Part shown: positions 45,401 through 52,106 of the stretch, in pieces | Layout: every line of letters starts with the position of its first letter | Position numbering within the stretch: position 1 is the first letter of the stretch | Source: Mycetocola_B reblochoni | GTDB taxonomy: Bacteria > Actinomycetota > Actinomycetes > Actinomycetales > Microbacteriaceae | Reading direction: 5' to 3' | Assembly: GCF_003667525.1 (NCBI RefSeq) | Contig: NZ_RCUW01000003.1 | Location: forward strand, 124,001 to 188,000 | DNA: 64,000 bases | Made by a program: the position numbers and the translations under genes | The notes under the pieces: model-generated | Databases searched by the model: none | Told to the model about the DNA's origin: nothing | The model's input: the letters and a program-made list of their open reading frames with translations, nothing else

Positions 45401-46246
45401 GTCGACGGCGTCGCTGCTCTGGTCCTGCTCGATCCTGGCCGAGCGGATCTGGTTCTGTTCGAGCTTCTCCTGCAACACGATCCGCTCGGTGTGCCGTTCC
45501 TGCTCGGAGCGGTCGTGTTCGCCCAGCTGGCGCCGGAGCCCGACGACCTCGTCCGCGAGCAGCCGGGCCCGCGCGTCACGGAGGACGGCCTGGATGCCCT
45601 GCGCCTCCCTCGCCACCTCCGCCTGCTTGCCGAGCGGCTTGAGCTGTCTCCTGAGTTCCCCGGCGAGGTCGTTGAGCCGAGTGAGGTTGGCCTGCATGGC
45701 GTCCAGCTTGCGGACCGTGCGCTCCTTGCGCCTGCGGTGCTTGAGGATCCCCGCCGCCTCCTCGATGAACCCGCGTCGCTCCTCGGCGCTGGCCCTGAGC
45801 ACAGAGTCCAGTTGGCCCTGCCCGACGATGACGTGCATCTCACGGCCGAGGCCCGAGTCGCTCAGCAGCTCCTGCACGTCGAGCAGCCGCACGGAGCGCC
45901 CGTTGATGGCGTACTCGCTGCCGCCGTTGCGGAAGAGCGTGCGCGAGATCGTCACCTCGCTGTAGTCGATGGGGAGGGCGCCGTCGGTGTTGTCGATGGT
46001 GACGCTGACCTCCGCGCGGCCGAGGGGGCCGCGCGTCGACGTGCCGGCGAAGATGACGTCCTCCATCTTGCCCCCGCGGAGCGTCTTCGCCCCCTGCTCA
46101 CCCATCACCCAGGCGAGGGCGTCCACGACGTTCGACTTGCCCGAGCCATTGGGGCCGACGACACAGGTCACGCCCGGCTCGAAGGCGAAGGTGGTCTTCT
46201 GCGCGAACGACTTGAAGCCGCGGAGCGTCATGCTCTTCAGATACAC
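42482..46246 (-). CDS. smc: Chromosome segregation ATPase SMC
   Basis: A 1,254-residue condensin. The N-terminal ATPase half has VVGPNGSGKSNVVDALAWVM; the coiled coil runs to the hinge (about 500-600, SGGSELDLDGVPGVVGLVAD); the second coil leads to the signature LSGGERSLAAVALLVAIFKA and Walker B YIMDEVEAALDD. Residues about 950-1027 are an acidic, A/P/D-rich insertion without heptads, partly encoded by direct repeats. The GTG at 46244-46246 has GGAAGGGG six bases upstream. In related genomes mutM usually lies directly next to it; here an accessory segment intervenes. Confidence 0.96.
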   Translation of the reverse strand: MYLKSMTLRGFKSFAQKTTFAFEPGVTCVVGPNGSGKSNVVDALAWVMGEQGAKTLRGGKMEDVIFAGTSTRGPLGRAEVSVTIDNTDGALPIDYSEVTISRTLFRNGGSEYAINGRSVRLLDVQELLSDSGLGREMHVIVGQGQLDSVLRASAEERRGFIEEAAGILKHRRRKERTVRKLDAMQANLTRLNDLAGELRRQLKPLGKQAEVAREAQGIQAVLRDARARLLADEVVGLRRQLGEHDRSEQERHTERIVLQEKLEQNQIRSARIEQDQSSDAVDGARAVLFALESVHQRLRNLHTLTQQRLALLDAQEESAQVTRTVTEQAVTEAREEVAALREAIGGAERAVEQARAATAGRREALDAIDREIQAQAELVSAHDLELSTLQGAADAAASRLAAVRGEAQRQSAAAADAEQRESAAIAEQEQLRASAPTAPEEGDDVSARYTAAQAEVIDREAALDAARTALHEAQSARDSHAARAAALGRALEVSAGGSELDLDGVPGVVGLVADSVHPRAGSEAVVARALGSLAEAVLVDDFAAASRVLALAAEADTSVDVVVAGAGRPEVSGGVPAMTRVSELATAPDGVLAVLDLFLLAEDLDGAVAALALAPVAMGAVTAAGEVVTASTLSGGGSRERGRIQLTAERDAAVAERDAAATAAVGRDEELVAARVALRAAQERSTSALAALREQDGLLAEYNERVNGLRVRVDAARAERERAGAAQLAASAALRDAEALAASTSAAVDVARSKPRPIVDAHARDEAAAELERARDEEIEARFVVETAKERVRQAEGRAASLRRRREAEGQAAEAAARKAVVRRRQREAAERVAASLPELIASAERSVAEARVRLVRAEDERREQNAELAELRRDGAQLRDRLQLITEDVHSLELQIYEKKLQLSSLLERAASELGLVEQVLVAEYGPDRLVPRDGEDVAEMARRAVARSRARSAAASADADVPVPSPDADVTVAGGAEAEATEATVTAASTEAAAVPADPAECTPDGDGPDGDVPDGDGPLTPEDGVPFVRAEQQRRLARAEQMLSRLGRINPLALEEFAALEQRHLFLTEQLADLAKTRSDLETIITELDERMQLIFREAFEDTREAFNEVFPVLFPGGTGTLALSDPDNLLTTGIEVSVRPAGKKVERLSLLSGGERSLAAVALLVAIFKARPSPFYIMDEVEAALDDANLGRLLQIFEDLRASSQLIVITHQKRTMEIADALYGVSMRQDGVSAVVGQRIRTDGEESEAG
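43185..43232 (-). repeat. Direct repeat within the SMC insertion
   Basis: GGCCCGTCCCCGTCCGGG occurs twice exactly, starting at 43185 and 43215, 30 bases apart. It encodes the PDGDG-rich part of the SMC insertion, so copy number could change in frame. Confidence 0.85.
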
Positions 46247-46353
46247 GCGACACCCCTTCCACGGCACGACGGCGTTGGATCAACGCTATCCGATGGGCGG
46301 GCCCGCGCCGGGCAGGCGGGGCGGTGAGGCCGCGCCTCTGCCACAATCGCGTC

Positions 46354-46752
46354 ATGGAGTGGAACCCGCTGGTGCCGGAGCTGACCGTGACCGAACTCGC
46401 GCGGAGCCTGCGGTTCTACGTCGACGGCGTCGGTTTCGCCGTCCGGTACACCCGCGAGGACCCGCCGTTCGCGTATCTCGACCTGGACGGCGCCCAGATC
46501 ATGCTCGAGCAGGACCACGAGAGCGCGTGGGTCACGGCCGCGCCGGAGCATCCCCGTGGCCGCGGCCTCAACCTTCAGATCGAGGTGCCGGACGTGTCGG
46601 CTGCGCGCGACCGGCTGCTCGCGGCAGGCCACGACGCGTTCCGGGAGCTGCACGAGAGCCGCTCTCGCGTCGGCGACGGCTGGGAGAGTCAGCGCGAGTA
46701 CCTCGTCCTGGACCCGGACGGGTACCTCATCCGTCTCGTTCAGATCCTCTGA
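46354..46752 (+). CDS. VOC-family protein (bleomycin-resistance-like)
   Basis: A 132-residue glyoxalase/bleomycin-resistance fold: VPELTVTELARSLRFYVDGVGF at the start, LDGAQIMLEQDH in the middle and EYLVLDPDGYLIRLVQ at the end. Drug-binding relatives trap bleomycin; others are metal-dependent enzymes. The metal-ligand histidine-glutamate pattern is incomplete, favouring a binding protein. CACAAT six bases before the ATG suggests a leaderless transcript. It is the first gene of the accessory segment between smc and mutM. Confidence 0.82.
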   Translation: MEWNPLVPELTVTELARSLRFYVDGVGFAVRYTREDPPFAYLDLDGAQIMLEQDHESAWVTAAPEHPRGRGLNLQIEVPDVSAARDRLLAAGHDAFRELHESRSRVGDGWESQREYLVLDPDGYLIRLVQIL

Positions 46753-46815
46753 TCGCCCGGGCGTCGCCTCGCACGGCGGCGTCGGCCCCTGGCCTACCTC
46801 GCGCCCGGGCCCGTG

Positions 46816-46851
46816 CCCGCACCCGCACCCGCACCCGCACCCGCACCCGCA
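46816..46851 (-). repeat. Hexanucleotide tract (CCCGCA)6 downstream of tetR
   Basis: Six perfect copies of CCCGCA, ending ten bases before the tetR stop codon on the plus-strand map, i.e. just downstream of the gene. The same unit recurs inside the gene at 47097-47138. Confidence 0.9.
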
Positions 46852-46861
46852 CCCGACCGTC

Positions 46862-47434
46862 TCAGCCGCGCGGCGTGAGAGACCCGACGACCGCGTCCAG
46901 CCCGAACGCCCAGGCCGCCTCGACGTCGCCGCCCAGGGCGAAGCCGCCGTTGAGCTCCATGAGCACGAAGCCGGCCGCCCAGGCCGTCAGGGTGCGCGCC
47001 GCGTCGAGCGCGTGCCGCTCCCCCGCGACCTGACCGGCCAGTCGGATGACGGTCGCGCTCGCAGCGGCGCGGTGCTCGTCCCCCACCACGGGCACACCCG
47101 CACCAGCACCAGCACCCGCACCCGCACCCGCACCCGGCGCGAGGATCAGTCGGAACGCCGCGGGGCGCTCGTGGCCGAAGGCGCGGAACCTCGTGGCGCC
47201 GTCGGCGAGGTCAGCGGCCGCGTCGAGCCGTTCGGCGAGCTCGGCGAAGCTGGACTCCGCGACGAGCCGGATGAGCTCGTCGCGGTTGCGGACGCGCTTA
47301 TACAGCGACGGCGCCCTGACGCCGACCGCCAGTGCGACGCGCTGCATGGTGAGTCCGGCGAGGCCGTCGGCCTCGAGGATGTCGCGCGCGGCGGCGACGA
47401 TGGCGTCGAGTGAGGTCCGGTCCGGGGTGGGCAC
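46862..47434 (-). CDS. TetR-family repressor with poly(Gly-Ala) insertion
   Basis: A 190-residue regulator. The helix-turn-helix is LTMQRVALAVGVRAPSLYKRVRNRDELI (read in two parts about residues 27-54). The ligand domain holds a GAGAGAGAGAGAG run near residues 100-112, encoded by a hexanucleotide repeat. The GTG at 47432-47434 is chosen because TATGCT lies six bases upstream; an ATG at 47458 would start inside the operator. It is divergent from the metallo-hydrolase, the probable target, with operator sequences between. Confidence 0.88.
   Translation of the reverse strand: MPTPDRTSLDAIVAAARDILEADGLAGLTMQRVALAVGVRAPSLYKRVRNRDELIRLVAESSFAELAERLDAAADLADGATRFRAFGHERPAAFRLILAPGAGAGAGAGAGAGVPVVGDEHRAAASATVIRLAGQVAGERHALDAARTLTAWAAGFVLMELNGGFALGGDVEAAWAFGLDAVVGSLTPRG
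47097..47138 (-). repeat. Hexanucleotide tract inside tetR
   Basis: Seven six-base units (four CCCGCA, two CCAGCA, one CCCGGC) encode the Gly-Ala run. Changes in copy number would stay in frame. Together with the tract at 46816-46851 it brackets the 3' half of the gene in direct orientation. Confidence 0.9.
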
Positions 47435-47440
47435 GGGACA

Positions 47441-47479
47441 AGCATAGCTATTGACCATAGCCTCATAGCTAACTATCGT
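47441..47479. promoter_or_regulatory. Divergent promoters and operator of tetR and metallo-hydrolase
   Basis: An unusually AT-rich patch. CATAGC occurs three times (47443, 47456, 47464), ATAGCTAT is a palindrome at 47444-47451, and GCTAT-TGACC-ATAGC (47447-47461) is an inverted repeat. Toward the metallo-hydrolase, TTGACC (47451-47456) and TATCGT (47474-47479) are 17 bases apart; toward tetR, TATGCT is at 47441-47446. Repressor bound here would cover both promoters. Confidence 0.85.
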
Positions 47480-47486
47480 AGCCATC

Positions 47487-48200
47487 ATGCGTCTCGCCCC
47501 CTCACTCCACCGCATCGGCAACGACATCGTTGCCGCCTACCTGATCAGCACACCCGACGGTGTCACCGTCATCGACGCCGGCCTGCCCGGCCACTGGTCG
47601 GAACTGATCGCCGAGCTCGCGGCGATCGGGCGGACCCCCGCCGAGGTGCGCGGACTGATCCTCACCCACGGCGACTCCGACCACATCGGCGTCGCCGACC
47701 GCCTGCACCGCGAGTACGGCGTCGCCGTGTACCTGCACCCCGCAGACGCTTCCCGCGCCGCCGGGGGTCCGAAGCCGCGGAGCGCCCGACAGCGGATGCG
47801 CCTCGGCGCCACCGCGGGATTCCTCGCCTACACCGCGGGGAAGGGCGGCCTCCGACCCCGCTGGATCCACGAGACACTGCCCCTCCACGACGGCGACACC
47901 CTCGCGTTGCCCGGGTCGCCCCGCATCATCGGGCTGCCCGGCCACTCGCCCGGCAGCGTCGCCGTGCATTCGGCCGAGGTCGACGCCGTGTTCGTCGGCG
48001 ACGGCCTGACCACTCGGGACGTCCTCACGGGTGCGACGGGACCGCGCCCGGCGCCCTTCACCGACGATCCCTCCGAAGCCGCGGCCTCCCTCGACGCCGT
48101 CGCCGCGACCGGGGCGCGCTGGGTTCTCCCCGGTCACGGTGCCCCGTGGGATCGCGGGTCAGCCGCTGCCGTCGCCGCCGTGCGTGCGGCGAATGCCTGA
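47487..48200 (+). CDS. Metallo-beta-lactamase-fold hydrolase
   Basis: A 237-residue MBL-fold protein. The main motif reads THGDSDHIG, i.e. H61-x-D63-x-D65-H66, so the usual second histidine is aspartate. LPGHSPGSVAVHS, VFVGDGLTTRD and WVLPGHGAPW provide the remaining ligands. Substrate unknown. TATCGT is seven bases before the ATG, predicting a leaderless transcript under control of the adjacent TetR. Confidence 0.88.
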   Translation: MRLAPSLHRIGNDIVAAYLISTPDGVTVIDAGLPGHWSELIAELAAIGRTPAEVRGLILTHGDSDHIGVADRLHREYGVAVYLHPADASRAAGGPKPRSARQRMRLGATAGFLAYTAGKGGLRPRWIHETLPLHDGDTLALPGSPRIIGLPGHSPGSVAVHSAEVDAVFVGDGLTTRDVLTGATGPRPAPFTDDPSEAAASLDAVAATGARWVLPGHGAPWDRGSAAAVAAVRAANA

Positions 48201-48228
48201 GCGCGCCGCCGTCCGCTAGCGTCAGTCC

Positions 48229-48777
48229 ATGACCTCGCCCCACCCCCACGTGACGATCCGCGACGCCCGCGACGGCGACCACGACGCCGTCGTCGAGCTC
48301 TGGACGCGGAGCGGGCTGACCCGCCCGTGGAACGACCCGTACGCCGACATCGTGCGGTCGTCGGCCTCCCCGTCCGGCCTCCTGCTCGTCGCGGTCGACG
48401 AGAGCCGCGACGGCACGGACGGCACCGACACCGACACCGACACGCATGATGCCGAGAGCGCCGACGCCGCGGACGCCCCCGCCGCACGCATCGTCGGGAG
48501 CGTCATGGCCGGTTACGACGGCCACCGCGGCTGGCTGTACTACCTGGCGACCGCCGCTTCGCACCGCGGGGCCGGGATCGGGCGAGCACTCGTCGCGGAG
48601 GCCGAACGACGCCTCGCCGCGATGGGCTGCCCCAAGGTCCAGCTCATGGTGCGCGGGGACAATGTCTCCGCCGTGACGTTCTACGATCGGCTCGGGTACG
48701 GGCCCGACGACGTGCGCGTCCTCGGACGCCGACTCGTCATCGATGAGCCGAGCGGCAGCGACAGCGCGCCGGGGTGA
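48229..48777 (+). CDS. GNAT-family acetyltransferase (YpeA-like)
   Basis: A 182-residue acetyltransferase. The acetyl-CoA loop is SHRGAGIGRALV and the C-terminal VQLMVRGDNVSAVTFYDRLGY matches YpeA-type proteins. Between strands, about residues 60-85, there is a D/T/A-rich insertion (DGTDGTDTDTDTHD) encoded by a short hexanucleotide repeat. The substrate is unknown. TAGCGT lies six bases before the ATG. It follows the metallo-hydrolase by 28 bases. Confidence 0.87.
   Translation: MTSPHPHVTIRDARDGDHDAVVELWTRSGLTRPWNDPYADIVRSSASPSGLLLVAVDESRDGTDGTDTDTDTHDAESADAADAPAARIVGSVMAGYDGHRGWLYYLATAASHRGAGIGRALVAEAERRLAAMGCPKVQLMVRGDNVSAVTFYDRLGYGPDDVRVLGRRLVIDEPSGSDSAPG
48409..48441 (+). repeat. Hexanucleotide repeat inside the GNAT gene
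   Basis: ACCGAC occurs three times in tandem (48424-48441), preceded by related GACGGC/ACGGAC units. It encodes Thr-Asp pairs in a surface loop. Confidence 0.75.
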
Positions 48778-48865
48778 GGCCGCCGGTTGCCCGTCGGCGC
48801 AGCGACGGCGCCCCGGCACCCCGGAAGCGCTTCGCCCGCCGTCAGGGCGGCTGCCGCCAGCGGGC

Positions 48866-48970
48866 GGGTAGAAGTGCGAGCTCCGGTTCAAGACGCTCCC
48901 CCGCACGATCGGGGCGCTGCAGCGTGGACACGGCCTCCCCGCCCGGCCGTCGGGGTTCGACGAGTGCGCG
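48866..48970 (-). pseudogene. Decayed fragment of a mutM 3' end
   Basis: This 105-base stretch aligns without gaps to the end of the intact mutM (49690-49794) at roughly four bases in five. Translated on the minus strand it gives GRAGRPCPRCSAPIVRGSVL then NRSSHFYPPA, against QAGRPCPRCGEPIVRESFM and NRGSHFCPRC in mutM. The second zinc-binding CxxC is lost, as are the stop codon and everything upstream. It lies just left of the ClbS-like gene. Confidence 0.88.
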
Positions 48971-49008
48971 GCGCTCACAATATGCCCTCGAGATCCGGTG
49001 AGATCAGC

Positions 49009-49512
49009 TCATCCGCGCCGGAGCCAGGAACGGAGACGACGGCGCGCATTGGCATACGGGGACGAGGTGTTGAACGAGATCATCCGACCCATGGTCCACT
49101 TTCCGTACCAGGGTGAGCCGTAGAGCTCCGCGTCCGAGTACCCGTCCACCACAGCGACGATCTCGTCCTTGGCTTCGCGCAGCTGTCGTCGCAGGGCGGG
49201 CCACGAGTCCTCCGCGTGCTCGGCGTAGTAGCGCTGAGCCAGGAGACCGAGCTCGTTCCATGTGACCCCTACAGCAGGAAACTCGTCCGGAAGCCCGTGC
49301 TCTCGGCGTCGATGCCAGACAAGAACCTGCTGGTTCCACCCAACAAGGTAGGCCACCAGATCTGCGGGGCTCATCAGCGTATCTTTCACGTGGCCGTCCA
49401 GCACACGCTGTCGTGCCGCGTCAGTGGGCACCCGATCGAGATCGTCTTCCAGCTGCGCGAAGGTCTTCTCGATGGCAGCGAGGAGGTCGTCCTTCGTTGC
49501 AGGGACAGCCAT
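49009..49512 (-). CDS. ClbS/DfsB-family four-helix protein
   Basis: A 167-residue protein: AVPATKDDLLAAIEKTFAQL, VKDTLMSPADLVAYLVGWNQQ, LVWHRRREHG and the C-terminal GKWTMGRMISFNTSSPY identify the family. ClbS protects colibactin producers by hydrolysing its cyclopropane warhead; many homologues exist outside such clusters, with unknown targets. The gene is visibly less GC-rich than its neighbours, lies between two mutM 3' ends and so probably arrived by transfer. The ATG has GAGG six bases upstream and TAGAAT near 49574-49579. Confidence 0.88.
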   Translation of the reverse strand: MAVPATKDDLLAAIEKTFAQLEDDLDRVPTDAARQRVLDGHVKDTLMSPADLVAYLVGWNQQVLVWHRRREHGLPDEFPAVGVTWNELGLLAQRYYAEHAEDSWPALRRQLREAKDEIVAVVDGYSDAELYGSPWYGKWTMGRMISFNTSSPYANARRRLRSWLRRG

Positions 49513-49605
49513 TCTCCGCCTCGGTTCTCCGCGGTTCCGGGTGCACATCCCCGGCATGGGATCTTCGGTTCCATTCTACGAAGCAGCCTGGATTTCCCGG
49601 CTGAG

Positions 49606-49627
49606 CACACCTCGGCCTGAGTGTGCC
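49606..49627 (-). terminator. Possible terminator after mutM
   Basis: An inverted repeat with arms GCACACCTC and GAGTGTGC (one bulged base, five-base loop) lies about 45 bases after the mutM stop, with no U-run. It may end the rpmF-rnc-mutM transcript before the ClbS-like gene. Confidence 0.35.
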
Positions 49628-49670
49628 CGCGCCCGCACAACACGACGACCTGAGCCCGTGGCGACACAGA

Positions 49671-50612
49671 CTACGCGCGCTGGCAGCGCGGGCAGAAGTG
49701 CGAGCCCCGGTTCATGAAGCTCTCCCGCACGATCGGCTCCCCGCAACGCGGACACGGTCTGCCCGCCTGGCCATAGGCGTTCAGCGAGTGCGCGAAGTAC
49801 CCCGACGCCCCGTTCACATTGACGTACTGGGCGTCGAAGCTCGTCCCGCCCTCGGCCAGCGCCCGACGGAGCACGGACCTGACCGCCTCGAGCAGGCCCT
49901 CCACCGTGGCGGGGTCGAGGCGCGACGCGGGCGTCTCGCCGTGGATGCGCGCCGCCCAGAGCGCCTCGTCGGCGTAGATGTTGCCGATACCGCTGACGAC
50001 CGTCTGGTCGAGCAGCACGCGCTTGATCGCACTGGCCTTGCGCCCGATCGTCGCGACGAGCGCCGGCATGTCCAGCGCGGGGTCGAGCGCGTCCCTGGCG
50101 ATGTGCGCCACCTGCGACGGGATCACGGCCGCATCCTCGCGTCGACGTCCCGCCCAGCCGCCGGGGGCGCCGTCCCCGGTCGGGAGCAGCACGTCGCGGG
50201 CGAGCGAGCCGAACAGGCGCTGGTCGACGAAGTTCAGCTGCACCTCGCCGTGCCCGGGCGAATCGAGCAGGACCGCGATGCGCGTCAAGCGGTCCACCAT
50301 CCCCGGCTCGCGCAGCAGCATCTGGCCGCTCATGCCCAGGTGCGCCACGAGCGCCTGCGGCTCCGGGGCGGGTCCGCCCGCATCGTCGCGCTCCGTCACG
50401 GCCCCGGCGGCGAGCGGGAACCAGAGGAACTTGCCCCTGCGCACGGCGGACGACAGCGTCCGGCCGGTCAGCCAGCGCTCGAAGTTGTCGGCATCGCCGC
50501 CGTGGCGTTTGAGCGCGCGCGGGTCGAGGACGTCGACGGAGAGCACCCTGGCTCCGGTCACCGCGGGCTCAAGCCCGTGCCTGACCACCTCAACCTCGGG
50601 AAGCTCCGGCAC
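49671..50612 (-). CDS. mutM: Formamidopyrimidine-DNA glycosylase
   Basis: A 313-residue glycosylase/AP lyase that removes oxidised purines. After the initiator Met, P2 and E3 (PELPEVEVV) are the catalytic residues; the helix-two-turn-helix and the four-cysteine zinc finger (C287, C290, C307, C310) are intact. The GTG lies three bases after the rnc stop, so the genes are coupled. Its 3' end is duplicated in decayed form at 48866-48970. Confidence 0.97.
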   Translation of the reverse strand: MPELPEVEVVRHGLEPAVTGARVLSVDVLDPRALKRHGGDADNFERWLTGRTLSSAVRRGKFLWFPLAAGAVTERDDAGGPAPEPQALVAHLGMSGQMLLREPGMVDRLTRIAVLLDSPGHGEVQLNFVDQRLFGSLARDVLLPTGDGAPGGWAGRRREDAAVIPSQVAHIARDALDPALDMPALVATIGRKASAIKRVLLDQTVVSGIGNIYADEALWAARIHGETPASRLDPATVEGLLEAVRSVLRRALAEGGTSFDAQYVNVNGASGYFAHSLNAYGQAGRPCPRCGEPIVRESFMNRGSHFCPRCQRA

Positions 50613-50615
50613 CGC

Positions 50616-51329
50616 TCAGTCGCGCCCGGTCAGCTGCGTCCAGGCGTCGAGCGCCGCCGCCATCTCTGCCGTCTTCTTGCTCGTGCCGGATCCGGTCCCC
50701 GTGACCACATCGCCGGCACGCACCGTCGCGTCGAAGACACGCTGATGGTCGGGCCCGCTCGCCAGGATGGTGTACTCCGGCGCGGGCGCACCCGTCCCGG
50801 CCAGTGCCTCCTGCAGGCTCGTCTTCGGGTCCATCGCGGCGCCGAAGCGCTCCGGGTCCTCGAGCAGCGGCCGAAGCAAACGGAGAACGAGCGCCGTCGC
50901 AGCCTGCTGGCCGGCGGCCAGATAGGTGGCGCCGATGATCGCCTCGACAGTGTCCGCGAGGATCGACGACTTGTCGTTGCCGCCGGTGAGGACCTCGCCG
51001 CGGCCGAGCCGGATGAACGGCCCCAGCCCGATCTGCCTGGCGACCTCGGCCAGGGCGACCGTCGACACCACCGCGGCGCGGCGCTTGGCGAGCTCGCCCT
51101 CGGAGAGGTCCGGATTCTCCCGGAAGAGCGTGATCGTCACGGCAAGCCCGAGCACCGAGTCGCCGAGGAACTCGAGCCGCTCGTTATGGGTGATGCCGCC
51201 GTGCTCGTAGGCGTAGGAACGGTGGGTCAGCGCAACGTCGAGAAGCTCGGGGTCGATGAAGACCCCGAGCTTCTCGGTAAGCGCCGAAACATCCGATGCC
51301 GCGTTGCGCGGCGGAGTTCGGTTCGCCAC
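50616..51329 (-). CDS. rnc: Ribonuclease III
   Basis: A 237-residue double-strand RNA endonuclease. The catalytic box is NERLEFLGDSVLGL (E53, D57 region), with DTVEAIIGATYLAAG further on and a C-terminal dsRNA-binding domain (DPKTSLQEAL to the end). The GTG start lies four bases after the rpmF stop. rpmF-rnc-mutM is a standard actinobacterial order. Confidence 0.96.
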   Translation of the reverse strand: MANRTPPRNAASDVSALTEKLGVFIDPELLDVALTHRSYAYEHGGITHNERLEFLGDSVLGLAVTITLFRENPDLSEGELAKRRAAVVSTVALAEVARQIGLGPFIRLGRGEVLTGGNDKSSILADTVEAIIGATYLAAGQQAATALVLRLLRPLLEDPERFGAAMDPKTSLQEALAGTGAPAPEYTILASGPDHQRVFDATVRAGDVVTGTGSGTSKKTAEMAAALDAWTQLTGRD

Positions 51330-51333
51330 GGAC

Positions 51334-51537
51334 TTAGACGTCCGCGACCTTGCGGCCCTTGTACTCCAGGAACAGCGGCGTGCCGGCCGAGTCCTCGACG
51401 ACCTTCGCACGGTGCGGGAGGCTGTAGGTGGTCTTGCCGTTCTCGACGGTCTTCACCAGCGCGGGAACCTCAGCCTTCCACTGCGAACGACGCGCGTGGG
51501 TGTTGGCACGGGACTTCTTCCTCTTGGGAACAGCCAT
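51334..51537 (-). CDS. rpmF: Large ribosomal subunit protein bL32, zinc-free type
   Basis: A 67-residue L32 starting AVPKRKKSRANTHARRSQWK. The four zinc-binding cysteines of the common form are absent; the middle reads LVKTVENGKTTYSLPHRAK. It is therefore a cysteine-free variant. Because it occupies the usual DUF177-rpmF-rnc position it is probably the main copy. Its ATG is preceded by AGAAGAGAGATAGAC. Confidence 0.95.
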   Translation of the reverse strand: MAVPKRKKSRANTHARRSQWKAEVPALVKTVENGKTTYSLPHRAKVVEDSAGTPLFLEYKGRKVADV

Positions 51538-51539
51538 GT

Positions 51540-52097
51540 CTATCTCTCTTCTCTGTCTCCAGCACCGGAGTCGTCCGTGCTGATGTCCGTGGTGAATCCC
51601 GTGAGGGCTGCCCACCGCGGATCGATGGCCTGACGGGAATCAGATGCCGGCTGGCTCGTCAGACGCTCACCGGTCTCGGGGTCGAGACCGGGGCAGTCCT
51701 CCGAACAAATCGGCTGGAACGGCAGTGAAAGCACCACCGCATCCCTGAGCACGGGTTCAAGATCCACGTGGTCGTCGTGAACCTCATACTCAAATGATTC
51801 GTCCTTACGATACGCGAAAAGTTCCTGAATCTCGACTTCGACACTCTGCTCGATGTCGCGGAGGCAGCGACCGCACACACCGACCGCGGTGGCCTCGGCG
51901 GTACCCGACACGAGGATCCCCTCGTGGACGGACTCGAGACGCAGGTCCTCGTCGAGCTCGGATCCGGCGCGGACGGTGAGCAGTCCCTCGCCCCAGGTCT
52001 CGGGGAGGGGGATGCTCGTGTGGACCTGGCGCATCTCGCCCGGGCGGTGGACGATGTCCCTGACCTGGATGCGGAAGGGGTGGGCGCGAGTACTCAT
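51540..52097 (-). CDS. DUF177 (YceD) protein
   Basis: A 185-residue protein of the DUF177 family, linked in plants and bacteria to 23S rRNA accumulation. It has AEATAVGVCGRCLRDIEQSV and CSEDCPGLDPETGERL, two cysteine pairs likely to bind metal. It precedes rpmF by two bases. TAGGAT sits six bases before the ATG; the intervening six Gs could also be read as a ribosome site placed too close. Confidence 0.93.
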   Translation of the reverse strand: MSTRAHPFRIQVRDIVHRPGEMRQVHTSIPLPETWGEGLLTVRAGSELDEDLRLESVHEGILVSGTAEATAVGVCGRCLRDIEQSVEVEIQELFAYRKDESFEYEVHDDHVDLEPVLRDAVVLSLPFQPICSEDCPGLDPETGERLTSQPASDSRQAIDPRWAALTGFTTDISTDDSGAGDREER

Positions 52098-52106
52098 CCC
52101 CCCATC

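Noticed and set aside
46816..47138. Regular repeats that could be mistaken for a small CRISPR array
   Set aside because: Units are six bases with no spacers; it is a microsatellite, not a repeat-spacer array.
48058..48978. Long minus-strand frame running through the mutM fragment and the GNAT gene as a real fusion gene
   Set aside because: Only its first 40 codons, the mutM remnant, resemble a protein; the rest is antisense to the GNAT and metallo-hydrolase genes.
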